This document shows, in pieces, positions 4,874 through 11,186 of a stretch of DNA of 11,186 nucleotides. Below the pieces are notes generated by a model. It saw only the letters and a list, made by a program, of their open reading frames with translations. It had not been told where the DNA came from and ran no database searches. Position 1 is the first letter of the stretch; each line of letters starts with the position of its first letter. Origin of the DNA: Planctomycetota bacterium (lineage in GTDB: Bacteria; Planctomycetota; Phycisphaerae; WQYP01). The stretch lies in contig JAJZGH010000164.1 in NCBI GenBank assembly GCA_021798635.1, positions 1 to 11,186 of the forward strand, given 5' to 3'. Position numbers and translations under genes: made by a program.

Positions 4874-7645
4874 TCACGCCTCTGCCAGTTGCATTGATCC
4901 CGTATTTGCATGGCCCCGGTGGGCTTGAAATTTGCATAGCGTGTGCAATAAAGTTAAGGTTTTTCTATCCATATCAGCAATCACGGCATCCGCCAGCGAT
5001 CCCGATTCCATCAGCGACTGGTTGGCTTTGGCAAAGGCCCGGTGCCATGCACTATCCTGTTTCAACGCCTTGTCGATGAAAGCCGCCGGACACGCTAGCG
5101 CCCGTAGTGTTTTTTCCAGCGTATCACCCTGGTCAGGCTGCGGAAGATTTGTCCGCCCGGCGGTACGGGCGCTATTGCCTGGGACCGGTTCTGCCTTTTC
5201 AAAATGTGTATTCGGCTTGCGCACGCGCAGGTCCGCCAGCAATCGAAGGTGGGGCAAAATACAGGGAAGCGCTTTATCCAGCATCGGGAAATTTCCCGCC
5301 TGCGTCCATAGCGACGGGGCCTTCCACTGGGTCAGCCAATCCACCATTTCCTCCGGCGGCATGGGCTTGGCGATGGCATATCCCTGTGCCATACTGCCCA
5401 GGCCGCCGGCCAGGAGAATTAAACCCAGTTCCGGACTTTCCACACCTTCCGCCACCAGTTCCCGATGAGTGATGCGACAAAATTCCGCTAACGAGGTGAT
5501 AATGGCATGGTTTTCGTAACGGGCCCACATGCCACGAACAAACCGCTGATCTATTTTTACCGCATAGCACTCAATGCGCTCCAGGTGCACCAGCGACGAA
5601 GCACCCGTGCCGAAATCATCCAGCAGCACCGGCAAGCCCAATTTGCGGGCACCGGTGAGAAAATCGTCCAGATCATTAAGATCGCGCTCGGCGGCACTTT
5701 CCAGAATTTCCAGATGCAACCGTCCGCGGGCCTCCGGATATTGCGCCAGCAAACCCTCCAAAAAGGCCAGACTCTTATGATCGCGAAGAAAGATCGGAGC
5801 CAGATTCACCGATACGGGGACAGCCAGCGGCGTGCCGTGCCACTTCTGAATCTGGGCGCAAGCCTGTTGCAGTACGCGGCGATCAAAGGTTAACAGGTGA
5901 TGCGTGCCTTCAATGGCCGAGAGGAATTCCCCGGGATTCAGAATCTTGCCGTCGCGCTTTACCCGCGACAAAGCTTCCATTCCGCGCAGTTTTCCGGAGC
6001 GCAAATCCACGATGGGCTGGAAATAAAGAACCGGGTCCTGATCCTTGAGATAATTGACCAGAAATTCTCGCACTTCCTCCTTGCGGCGCATTTCGCTTTC
6101 CATGGTGTGATTAAAGAAGTTATACCGATCCTTGCCGGCACCTTTGGCTTCATAAAGTGCGATATCCGCGTGCCGCAAAAGATCCTGCGGCGTGGCGTCA
6201 TCCATGGGACACAGTGTCAGCCCCAGGCTGCCGCTGATGCCCGTATGCGTCTGACCGCCGATGACAAACGGCCGGTGAATTTCCGCTAATAGCCGATCAA
6301 TAATGGGTAACACAACCGAGTCACATTCCAGGCCGGGAAGAATAATCAGAAATTCATCACCACCCAGCCGGGCCAGCGTATCGCTGTCACGAATGCAGGG
6401 CCGCAAGCGTTCCGCGACCGTTTGCAGCAGCACATCACCGGCCCCATGCCCATACAAATCGTTAATCTGCTTAAACCCGTCCAGATCGAGAATTCCCACC
6501 GCCATTAAACGCTGCCGCCGCCGGGCATCGGCTGCCCCCTGCGCCAGGCGGTCCATCGCCAGTTCGCGATTGGGAAGTCCCGTGAGCATATCATGTGTTG
6601 CCTGGTGGGAAATTTGCCGCTGTTCATCCCGGCGCTTTAGGCCAAAGGCAATATCTTCCGCAAACCGAATCAATAGATCGCGCTCCCGCGGGCCAAACGC
6701 CATGCAGTGATCTTCATAAAGCACCAGCACCGCTTCCACGCGCCCGGCAATCCGCACCGGAACCGCAGCCAGAGATTGCAAGCCGTGCTTTGTCGCGGCG
6801 TCCCGCCAGGGTGCCATGCGGCTATCGGTAACAAAATCATTCACGACAACCAGTTCGCCGCGCCGCCACGCTTCAGCCGCGGGACTGCGTCCGGTTTCAT
6901 CACGCCGATCCGCGGAAATAGGGGCCTGTCCCAATGATTGGGCAACAAATTCGCTGGCGCGCCCCGCATGCGCCATGGGTTCAATGACATCACCTCGGCG
7001 CACCCCCACCCAGGCCAGCGGGAAACCGCCTTGTTGCGTTGCGGCGGTACAAAACGCCGCAAAAAAGCCTTCATGCCCGCCAAGGACCGCGCGCTGCACG
7101 GCAGCCAGCGCATCGTATAAGCGCGTCATGCGTTTGGCCTGCTTCTGCGCCTCCCCGCTTTCCATGGCCAGAGCCAGCATCTTGGCCAACAGACGCAGCC
7201 CCTGACGCTGCCAACCAATAGGTGCCCCTTTTTGCAGATCATTCCATTCCATCGCCAGAATTCCCCAATTGCCGGCTTTGCGTCCATGCAGGGGTGTATA
7301 CCAGAGAGATCGGGTGCCTGCGACAATAAGTTCGGGCAGCGCATCAGTCTGTGCCGCATAATCCCGAATAAAAAGTTCACGATTTTCCGCGGGACTTAGC
7401 ATAGGCACCGCATGTTGCATAGACATGCGAACGTGCATGAGCTTCCCCTGCGCGCTTTGCGGCAGGCCGTAAAAATGCGAATAGCGCCACCAGCCATCCG
7501 GATCCATAGTGGCCAATGCCGCCCCACGCGCACCGGCGGTCCATGCCGCAAGCTGTAAGGCCGATTGGACAAATTTTTCCGGCTCCGTGGGCAGACGCCG
7601 AACTTTTTTCCAGAAAAGCGGATAACTTACAATTTCATCAGGCAT
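4874..7645 (-). CDS. GAF-GAF-GGDEF-EAL cyclic-di-GMP enzyme
   Basis: The 923-residue protein has no membrane segments and should be cytosolic. It makes and/or degrades the second messenger c-di-GMP under control of N-terminal sensors. Order: GAF-like domain (about 20-165), second GAF (about 175-335), GGDEF (about 345-510), EAL (about 520-775), then about 140 residues I do not recognise. The GGDEF core RLGGDEF (426-432) is intact, with an RxxD inhibitory site (R419, D422) at the usual five-residue spacing. The EAL half keeps EAL (557-559), N614, E646, D676-D677 in DDFGTG, K697, E733 and Q754, the metal- and base-binding set. Both activities therefore look possible, which is less common than one dead half. 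The C-terminal part has a low-complexity linker (about 808-845) then a helical region containing C904 and H909. The ATG at 7645 has only a weak GGCGG site 7 nt upstream. It appears to be a one-gene unit. Confidence 0.95.
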   Translation of the reverse strand: MPDEIVSYPLFWKKVRRLPTEPEKFVQSALQLAAWTAGARGAALATMDPDGWWRYSHFYGLPQSAQGKLMHVRMSMQHAVPMLSPAENRELFIRDYAAQTDALPELIVAGTRSLWYTPLHGRKAGNWGILAMEWNDLQKGAPIGWQRQGLRLLAKMLALAMESGEAQKQAKRMTRLYDALAAVQRAVLGGHEGFFAAFCTAATQQGGFPLAWVGVRRGDVIEPMAHAGRASEFVAQSLGQAPISADRRDETGRSPAAEAWRRGELVVVNDFVTDSRMAPWRDAATKHGLQSLAAVPVRIAGRVEAVLVLYEDHCMAFGPRERDLLIRFAEDIAFGLKRRDEQRQISHQATHDMLTGLPNRELAMDRLAQGAADARRRQRLMAVGILDLDGFKQINDLYGHGAGDVLLQTVAERLRPCIRDSDTLARLGGDEFLIILPGLECDSVVLPIIDRLLAEIHRPFVIGGQTHTGISGSLGLTLCPMDDATPQDLLRHADIALYEAKGAGKDRYNFFNHTMESEMRRKEEVREFLVNYLKDQDPVLYFQPIVDLRSGKLRGMEALSRVKRDGKILNPGEFLSAIEGTHHLLTFDRRVLQQACAQIQKWHGTPLAVPVSVNLAPIFLRDHKSLAFLEGLLAQYPEARGRLHLEILESAAERDLNDLDDFLTGARKLGLPVLLDDFGTGASSLVHLERIECYAVKIDQRFVRGMWARYENHAIITSLAEFCRITHRELVAEGVESPELGLILLAGGLGSMAQGYAIAKPMPPEEMVDWLTQWKAPSLWTQAGNFPMLDKALPCILPHLRLLADLRVRKPNTHFEKAEPVPGNSARTAGRTNLPQPDQGDTLEKTLRALACPAAFIDKALKQDSAWHRAFAKANQSLMESGSLADAVIADMDRKTLTLLHTLCKFQAHRGHANTGSMQLAEA

Positions 7646-8123
7646 TTCATTACCGCCGCAGGCCGCAAAATTAACCCGGAAACCTGTCCAGGCAATCGCT
7701 CGCCAGCCTAAGTTATCGGCTTAAACCGCCGGTAATTTAAATAATTCGCCAATTTGGCCAAAATATCCCAGGAATGCACTAAAACTCGGAATCTCGCCCA
7801 CCCGCCCCATGCCACCGCCTATGACACCCCCGCCCACCCCAGCGAAAAACACGCCCGGATCGCCTGCCGGGGTTGTCGCCGCTGCGGCCGCGCCGGCACA
7901 AGTTAGCGCCCTGCCGACTGTGCCCTCTACATCTCCCCTTCCAATGAGGAACGGGCGGCCCGCACCAGTGGACGGCTGTACGCATGGACGTACGCCGGAA
8001 GTCTGCGTCCCCTCGGATCCACATTCCCCACAGGATTACTCTCCACAATGGGGTGCGACATAAGGTTGCGTTTATTTCGATTAGATGTTAATCTGGCCAA
8101 TCACAAAGGAGTGAAAAGTCGAT
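7646..8123. other. Divergent intergenic region
   Basis: This 478-bp gap separates the minus-strand c-di-GMP gene from the plus-strand toxin-antitoxin pair and must hold both promoters. On the c-di-GMP side I see only a weak candidate (TTGGCC, 16 bp, TAAATT on the minus strand) next to the palindrome TTTGGCCAAA (7753-7762). The stretch 7790-8030 is noticeably more GC- and proline-codon-rich than its flanks. It carries two mutually overlapping open frames, one on each strand, without ribosome binding sites; I do not accept either as a gene. Confidence 0.5.
8066..8094 (+). promoter_or_regulatory. Promoter/operator candidate of the toxin-antitoxin pair
   Basis: TTGCGT (8066-8071) and TAATCT (8089-8094) are 17 bp apart, a weak sigma-70-like pair. 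An inverted repeat GATTA-N5-TAATC (8079-8093) covers the -10. Antitoxins usually repress their own operon by binding such repeats, so this may be the operator. AAGGAG at 8106-8111 follows, 12 nt before the start codon, a longer gap than usual. Confidence 0.35.
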
Positions 8124-8591
8124 ATGCGTACACTGGTGAAAACATTACCGACAAGGCATCACATTGGCGGCGACTCAGATTTGGCGCGGCAGGCTGGACG
8201 CCGACTTCGTTCCGTGCTGGCCCAGGGACGCGCCGAAAAACTGGCGGTGGAAATCCGACTCAAAGCGAAGTCAGGCCCCTCAATCCGGATACCCACTTCT
8301 GCGGCGCAAGTATTGGTGGACGTGCTGGAGCAAATGGCACAGGGGCGAAAAGTCGCGTCCCTTCCCCTGCACAGCGAATTGACAACGCAGGCGGCTGCCG
8401 ACCTGCTCCATGTTTCGCGGCCATTTCTAATATCACAATTGGAAATTGGGCTGATTCCGTTCCACACAGTTGGAAGCCATCGGCGCATACTGCTTGAGGA
8501 TGCCTTGGCGTATAAAAAACAGCTGATCCGCCGCCGCTTGAAGACATTATCAAAACTATCGGCACTTGATCAAAAGCTGGGCTTAATTTAA
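8124..8591 (+). CDS. Excisionase-like HTH antitoxin
   Basis: The protein has 155 residues. The C-terminal half carries an excisionase/MerR-type helix-turn-helix (about 86-132): LTTQAAADLLHVSRPFL as the recognition part, then the short wing with SHRRI and a helix through LEDALAYKK. In known PIN-toxin operons this kind of protein is the antitoxin: it binds the promoter and neutralises the toxin it is cotranslated with. The N-terminal 80 residues are basic and helical with no family I recognise. Its TAA stop shares its last base with the ATG of the PIN gene (TAATG), a sign of translational coupling. It has an AAGGAG site, spaced 12 nt from the ATG. The pair stands alone on the plus strand next to repeat-rich DNA, as expected of a mobile toxin-antitoxin module. 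Confidence 0.8.
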   Translation: MRTLVKTLPTRHHIGGDSDLARQAGRRLRSVLAQGRAEKLAVEIRLKAKSGPSIRIPTSAAQVLVDVLEQMAQGRKVASLPLHSELTTQAAADLLHVSRPFLISQLEIGLIPFHTVGSHRRILLEDALAYKKQLIRRRLKTLSKLSALDQKLGLI

Positions 8592-9166
8592 TGGCTTGCT
8601 CGGCCCCTGTTGTGTTTTTTGATGCGTGCGTCCTGTACCCCGCGGCACTACGCAGCCTGTTGATGTACATGGCTGTCGACGGCTTGTTTCTAGCGCGGTG
8701 GAGCAACCCGGTGCACGAAGAGTGGATGCGGGCGTTACTGAAGCAGCGGCCTGATATAACGCGGCGACAGGCTGAGCGAATCCGCGATTTGATGAACCAG
8801 AACGCCGCTGATTCCTTGGTATCGGGATTCGAACACCGAATTACTGACCTTGCGTTGCCGGACCAGTCCGATCTTCACGTATTGGCTGCTGCGATCCATT
8901 GTCGAGCCAGCGTGATTGTAACCTTTAACCTCAAACATTTTCCTGTGTTGGCGCTAGAGCAGTACGACATCGAACCTCGGGGTCCGGACGATTTCATTCG
9001 CGTTCTGGTCGAGACGGTGCCCGATTTGGTATGCCGCGCTGCCCGCCGCCACCGTCTATCTCTCAAGGCCCCGCCAATGGGTGTGGACGCGTATCTTCAG
9101 AATCTTGAAGTGTGCGGGACTGTCAAAGCGGTGAAAGCCCTGCGCGGCTTTCACGCCGGCCTTTAA
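8591..9166 (+). CDS. PIN-domain ribonuclease toxin
   Basis: The protein has 191 residues and a PIN nuclease domain of the type paired with HTH antitoxins (PF13470-like). PIN toxins cut RNA with Mg2+ held by clustered acidic residues. Visible are D11 in FFDACVLYP, E43/E44 in VHEEW, the PDQSDLHVLAAA segment with D91 and D94, and the family-typical TFNLKHFP (111-118). The last about 60 residues, after the PIN fold, are extra and may contact the antitoxin. It has no independent ribosome binding site; the start overlaps the antitoxin stop codon by one base, so translation should depend on it. The reading frame is intact. The RNA target cannot be read from the sequence. Confidence 0.85.
   Translation: MACSAPVVFFDACVLYPAALRSLLMYMAVDGLFLARWSNPVHEEWMRALLKQRPDITRRQAERIRDLMNQNAADSLVSGFEHRITDLALPDQSDLHVLAAAIHCRASVIVTFNLKHFPVLALEQYDIEPRGPDDFIRVLVETVPDLVCRAARRHRLSLKAPPMGVDAYLQNLEVCGTVKAVKALRGFHAGL
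9131..9154 (+). terminator. Strong hairpin inside the 3' end of the toxin gene
   Basis: GTGAAAGCC (9131-9139) and GGCTTTCAC (9146-9154) form a perfect 9-bp stem around a 6-nt loop. It lies in the last codons of the PIN gene and ends 10 nt before the stop codon. Only a short CTTT follows after GCCGGC, so it is either a weak terminator overlapping the coding end or an mRNA-protecting hairpin. Confidence 0.4.
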
Positions 9167-9280
9167 AACGGGCGCTGCGAACAATATTTCGTTCGGCGCG
9201 GCACCGGGTATGCTGTTGTACCCGTTGCCCTGGTAGGCAATCCCCCAAGCGTAATCTGTGCCAGCACCGCGCTCAAATAT

Positions 9281-9301
9281 CAATGAGCAATGATCAATGA
9301 G
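9281..9301. repeat. Three tandem 7-mers, CAATGAG type
   Basis: CAATGAG, CAATGAT and CAATGAG follow each other without gaps. Similar ATGA-rich micro-repeats occur between genes in several environmental bacterial phyla (from memory). No coding or regulatory role is evident. Confidence 0.6.
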
Positions 9302-9436
9302 TAATTCATCGGAGCCGCTAAATTCTTGATCCGTGGCCCGTGATCAATGCGGAAATCCACAGATATTCCGACCCGCTGTAACCCGTAACCGGCCTCCGGC
9401 ATCTCGCATTCAGCGGCGCAGCGCTTCCAAAGCCTT

Positions 9437-9457
9437 CTAACTCCTAACTCCCAACTC
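9437..9457. repeat. Three tandem 7-mers, CTAACTC type
   Basis: CTAACTC, CTAACTC and CCAACTC are consecutive, followed by a degenerate continuation (CTGAATA, CTCCTCC) to about 9471. The unit length equals that of the array at 9281 although the sequences differ. Confidence 0.6.
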
Positions 9458-9655
9458 CTGAATACTCCTCCCGCCCCCATCCCATGTAACCTCGGCGGCG
9501 TGCCGTTGTGGTGAAGTTTTTCGTTCAGTGCGACCATGCGGTTTTCCTGATCACAATCCGCCTGATGATGGTATGGTCATTCTACCGCAAATCTTCGGTT
9601 TGCAAACCATTGGGCATTACCTGCTCTACCCGGGGGCGAGAGTTCCGTCGTTTCG

Positions 9656-9739
9656 GCGACAGCCACTTTTATGTCCCAGCCGAATTTGCTCCACTTTCAA
9701 CTCTCTAAATTCACCTCTCTATCGGGCCGCAGCCCGATG
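9656..9739. repeat. 84-bp module, copy 1
   Basis: The copy begins GCGACAGCCAC, is very like copy 2 (9798-9882) from CAGCCGAATTTGCT onward, and contains an identical 27-nt core (9697-9723) reading from TCAACTCTCTAAATTC to CTATCG. It ends in a perfect hairpin, ATCGGGC-CGCA-GCCCGAT (9721-9738). No open frame is shared between the copies, which argues for a non-coding element. Confidence 0.8.
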
Positions 9740-9746
9740 TCCCCAT

Positions 9747-9773
9747 ATCCGCGTTATCCGCGCAATCCGCGGT
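9747..9773. repeat. ATCCGCG array, period 9, three units
   Basis: Units start at 9747, 9756 and 9765: ATCCGCGTT, ATCCGCGCA, ATCCGCGGT. They clearly match the ATCCGTG-type array at 9939. The period of nine keeps any overlapping reading frame open and repetitive. Confidence 0.75.
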
Positions 9774-9797
9774 CCGATCCCTTCGTGCTCCCCCACA

Positions 9798-9882
9798 GCG
9801 AAAGCCACCCCCTAGCACCAGCCGAATTTGCTCTACTGCTCAACTCTCTAAATTCACCTCTCTATCGAGCCGCCGCGCGATG
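9798..9882. repeat. 84-bp module, copy 2
   Basis: This second copy lies 142 bp from the first, in direct orientation. Its terminal hairpin ATCGAGC-CGCC-GCGCGAT (9864-9881) keeps the stem apart from one mismatch, and the loop stays four bases. It ends 25 bp before the deacetylase stop codon. Confidence 0.8.
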
Positions 9883-9906
9883 CCGGATGCTGCGCCCAAT
9901 TGCCCC

Positions 9907-10719
9907 CTATTCACTCAGCGAAGCGCCGTCGTTCGTTAATCCGTGTCCATCGGTGTAATCTGTAGATCCTCCGCCTGCGTGGCCTTGGCGAATGGACAAA
10001 AATGAGGTTAATCTGATTCCCAAGTCTTCAATGACTCGGCGGACCAGTGGGTCACAGAGCGTCTGAACTTCCTGAAGGCGAGGCTCGCGATAATTTGAAG
10101 CTAATTGATCATCAAGGCCTGGATGGCAGCTTAATTCGGTAATTCCGGGTTGGAGGTTGTTTAACAGCGTGATGAGATTCGCGATGGAAACATTTTCCGG
10201 CCTCGGGAGCAGATGTTCATCCTGCCCGAAAAAAGCGCCCCAGAAACGAACCCGGTTACCAGTGCCCCGCAGCACAATTCCCATCTGCGCAGCCAATTCT
10301 GCCATCGCCGCTCTTATCAGTGGCCGCTGATGCGTGTGCTGATGGGAATCCAGATGTGTGGGATTCCGCTGGGTTAAATCTCTGAACGTCGCAAGCTGAC
10401 AGGCAATTTCATCGCGCACGGCGGATGGGGTATCCAAGGGCACCACAAATCGCGTCTGTATCCACTGATGATCATGCAGCGCCCATTCCCCCAGATCAAT
10501 ATGCAACCCCACGCTTAGTCCGGGATCATCTACGGCATATTGCACCGCGTGCCGGGCTGCGGGTGCATGCACCATGAGGCTGGCGCTGGTCAAAACACCG
10601 TGCTGACGACATTGAATAATGCCACGGTTGGTTTCGGTGCTTAAGCCAAAATCATCGGCATTAATAATTAACTCTTTTTGGGTTCCCCGGGGCCTTACAG
10701 TGCCATTAGAATTCAGCAT
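9907..10719 (-). CDS. YdjC/ChbG-family carbohydrate deacetylase
   Basis: The family removes acetyl groups from N-acetylated sugars: ChbG acts on chito-oligosaccharides and HpnK in hopanoid glycolipid synthesis. The 270-residue protein shows NADDFG (20-25), the metal-site region GLHIDLG (71-77), HLDSHQHTH (122-130) and ELSCHPG (195-201), so it should be active. The ATG at 10719 is chosen because it overlaps the stop of the upstream glycosyltransferase by 7 nt (ATGCTGA), a coupling arrangement; a longer frame upstream only re-reads the glycosyltransferase in another frame. The family fold seems to end near LTSF (237-240). The last about 25 residues, including STDYTDGHGLTN (252-263), are encoded by the ATCCGTG array and flanking repeat-rich DNA, so the original stop codon was probably lost. 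Joint transcription with a glycosyltransferase suggests action on a surface or lipid-linked glycan. Confidence 0.9.
   Translation of the reverse strand: MLNSNGTVRPRGTQKELIINADDFGLSTETNRGIIQCRQHGVLTSASLMVHAPAARHAVQYAVDDPGLSVGLHIDLGEWALHDHQWIQTRFVVPLDTPSAVRDEIACQLATFRDLTQRNPTHLDSHQHTHQRPLIRAAMAELAAQMGIVLRGTGNRVRFWGAFFGQDEHLLPRPENVSIANLITLLNNLQPGITELSCHPGLDDQLASNYREPRLQEVQTLCDPLVRRVIEDLGIRLTSFLSIRQGHAGGGSTDYTDGHGLTNDGASLSE
9939..9969. repeat. ATCCGTG-type array inside the deacetylase 3' end
   Basis: Units start at 9939, 9949 and 9958 (ATCCGTGTCC, ATCGGTGTA, ATCTGTAG), with ATCC following at 9966. It is homologous to the array at 9747-9773. On the minus strand it is translated as part of the deacetylase tail. 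Confidence 0.75.
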
Positions 10720-11186
10720 CCGATTTGATCCATGACATTCTTCAAAACTTTTTCCGCGGAAAAGTATCGCTGGGCAATGTCCCGGGCCGCCCGGCATTGG
10801 CCGGGGTAATCGGAATTAATTGCTTCAACGGCCTTAAGAATATCACCGATGGTCTGAAAAGAAAACAATCCCTGTCCCACGGGCAGATGGTTACTGAAGC
10901 CGGTTTCCTGATTAATCACCGGCCGCCCCGCCGCCAGATAACAGGCGCTGCGATCACTGAACCACCCGCTTTTGAGCCGGATATTCTGGTCTTTGGCCAC
11001 CGTAAATTCTCCGCGGGATTGCCGGATGTAATTTCGATAGCGTTCCATATCCCGCGAAACCGTCACGGGATCGGCAACGCGCCATTGATTGGATTTGAGC
11101 ATGTTTTGCGTTGGGGCATCGGCGCTGGTTGCCAGTTCAAATCCCGCGGTGCAGCGCTTCGGTAAATCAATAAATTTGAGAAATTC
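10713..11186 (-). CDS. Glycosyltransferase, C-terminal part (start outside the window)
   Basis: The frame is open to the window edge, leaving 157 residues plus the stop. It is the C-terminal, nucleotide-sugar-binding half of a GT-B-type glycosyltransferase resembling the CgeB/group 1 type found in environmental bacteria. Recognisable pieces are QSRGEFTVAKDQN, the SGWFSDRSACYLAAGRPVI segment in which a donor-binding site is expected, ETGF, and LPVGQGLFSF, followed by terminal helices (ILKAVEAINSDY, AARDIAQRYF) common to these enzymes. A Met at 11102 is internal, not the start. The stop overlaps the deacetylase start by 7 nt. Sugar donor and acceptor cannot be read from this fragment. Confidence 0.85.
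   Translation of the reverse strand, partial: EFLKFIDLPKRCTAGFELATSADAPTQNMLKSNQWRVADPVTVSRDMERYRNYIRQSRGEFTVAKDQNIRLKSGWFSDRSACYLAAGRPVINQETGFSNHLPVGQGLFSFQTIGDILKAVEAINSDYPGQCRAARDIAQRYFSAEKVLKNVMDQIGC

Larger units (their letters stand above)
9167..9655. other. Gene-poor stretch with short repeats
   Basis: No gene is supported here. It contains three tandem 7-mers (9281-9301), an inverted repeat TTGATC-N10-GATCAA (9326-9347), an ATCCACAGAT segment (9355-9364) resembling the reverse complement of the array at 9939-9968, and three further 7-mers (9437-9457). Codon-like order is lost in all frames apart from chance open stretches. Confidence 0.5.

Noticed and set aside
7779..8063. Overlapping open frames on both strands (84 aa plus, 89 aa minus)
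   Set aside because: No ribosome binding site on either; one is a proline/alanine-rich string and the other arginine/tryptophan-rich, typical of chance frames in GC-rich DNA; the minus frame needs a TTG start.
2159..8123. Shared 13-mer GTGAAAAGTCGAT at 2159-2171 and before the antitoxin start (8111-8123)
   Set aside because: One 13-nt match within 11 kb is about what chance predicts, and the flanks do not match.
9656..9882. CRISPR array
   Set aside because: Only two long copies, different flanks, an internal hairpin at the copy end, and no cas genes nearby.
9508..9958. Several plus-strand frames of 66-95 aa across the repeat zone
   Set aside because: They are translations of the repeat modules and of the ATCCGCG array (giving IRVIRAIRG-like strings); the module copies are read in different frames and share no protein.
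10720..10797. Longer start for the deacetylase (26 extra residues)
   Set aside because: That stretch lies wholly inside the glycosyltransferase gene in another frame and reads as a non-family sequence; the ATG at 10719 gives the usual overlap.
1..11186. tRNA, rRNA and insertion-sequence genes
   Set aside because: Looked for on both strands by eye; no tRNA-like cloverleaf, rRNA segment or transposase frame was seen.

Overview
The window looks like chromosomal DNA from a Gram-negative-type environmental bacterium. The best guess is a planctomycete of the Phycisphaerae type. This rests on a PEP-CTERM surface protein, a bacterial deoxyhypusine-synthase-like enzyme, the overall style of the FtsH protein, and an intergenic region full of short self-similar repeats. 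No rRNA or other marker gene is present, so the assignment is an inference from family resemblance.

Layout. Nearly everything is on the minus strand. From right to left: a glycosyltransferase whose start is cut off by the window edge overlaps a YdjC/ChbG-type carbohydrate deacetylase by 7 nt, and the two are surely cotranscribed. The deacetylase runs into a repeat-rich gap (about 9167-9970) holding three-copy 7-mers, two copies of an 84-bp module with a conserved hairpin, and two three-copy ATCCGNG arrays. One of those arrays forms the last codons of the deacetylase. On the plus strand, 8124-9166 is a compact toxin-antitoxin pair (excisionase-like HTH protein, then a PIN-domain protein, start and stop codons sharing one base). 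Then come a long GAF-GAF-GGDEF-EAL cyclic-di-GMP enzyme (minus), ftsH (minus), a 477-bp gap that may hold a short independent transcription unit, the deoxyhypusine-synthase-like gene, and a PEP-CTERM protein gene closed by an intrinsic terminator at the left edge.

How the genes work together. The glycosyltransferase and deacetylase probably act on one surface or lipid-linked glycan. FtsH (membrane proteolysis) and the c-di-GMP enzyme are separate single-gene units divided by a symmetrical terminator. The synthase-like gene and the PEP-CTERM gene may form a two-gene unit, but a TATAAT box over the synthase stop codon suggests the second gene also has its own promoter. The toxin-antitoxin pair plus repeat mosaic is the accessory part of the window.

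No clearly new multi-gene system is visible. The most interesting observations are the repeat-derived protein tail on the deacetylase, the composite repeat modules beside it, and the promoter-hairpin-microORF-terminator arrangement between ftsH and the synthase-like gene.
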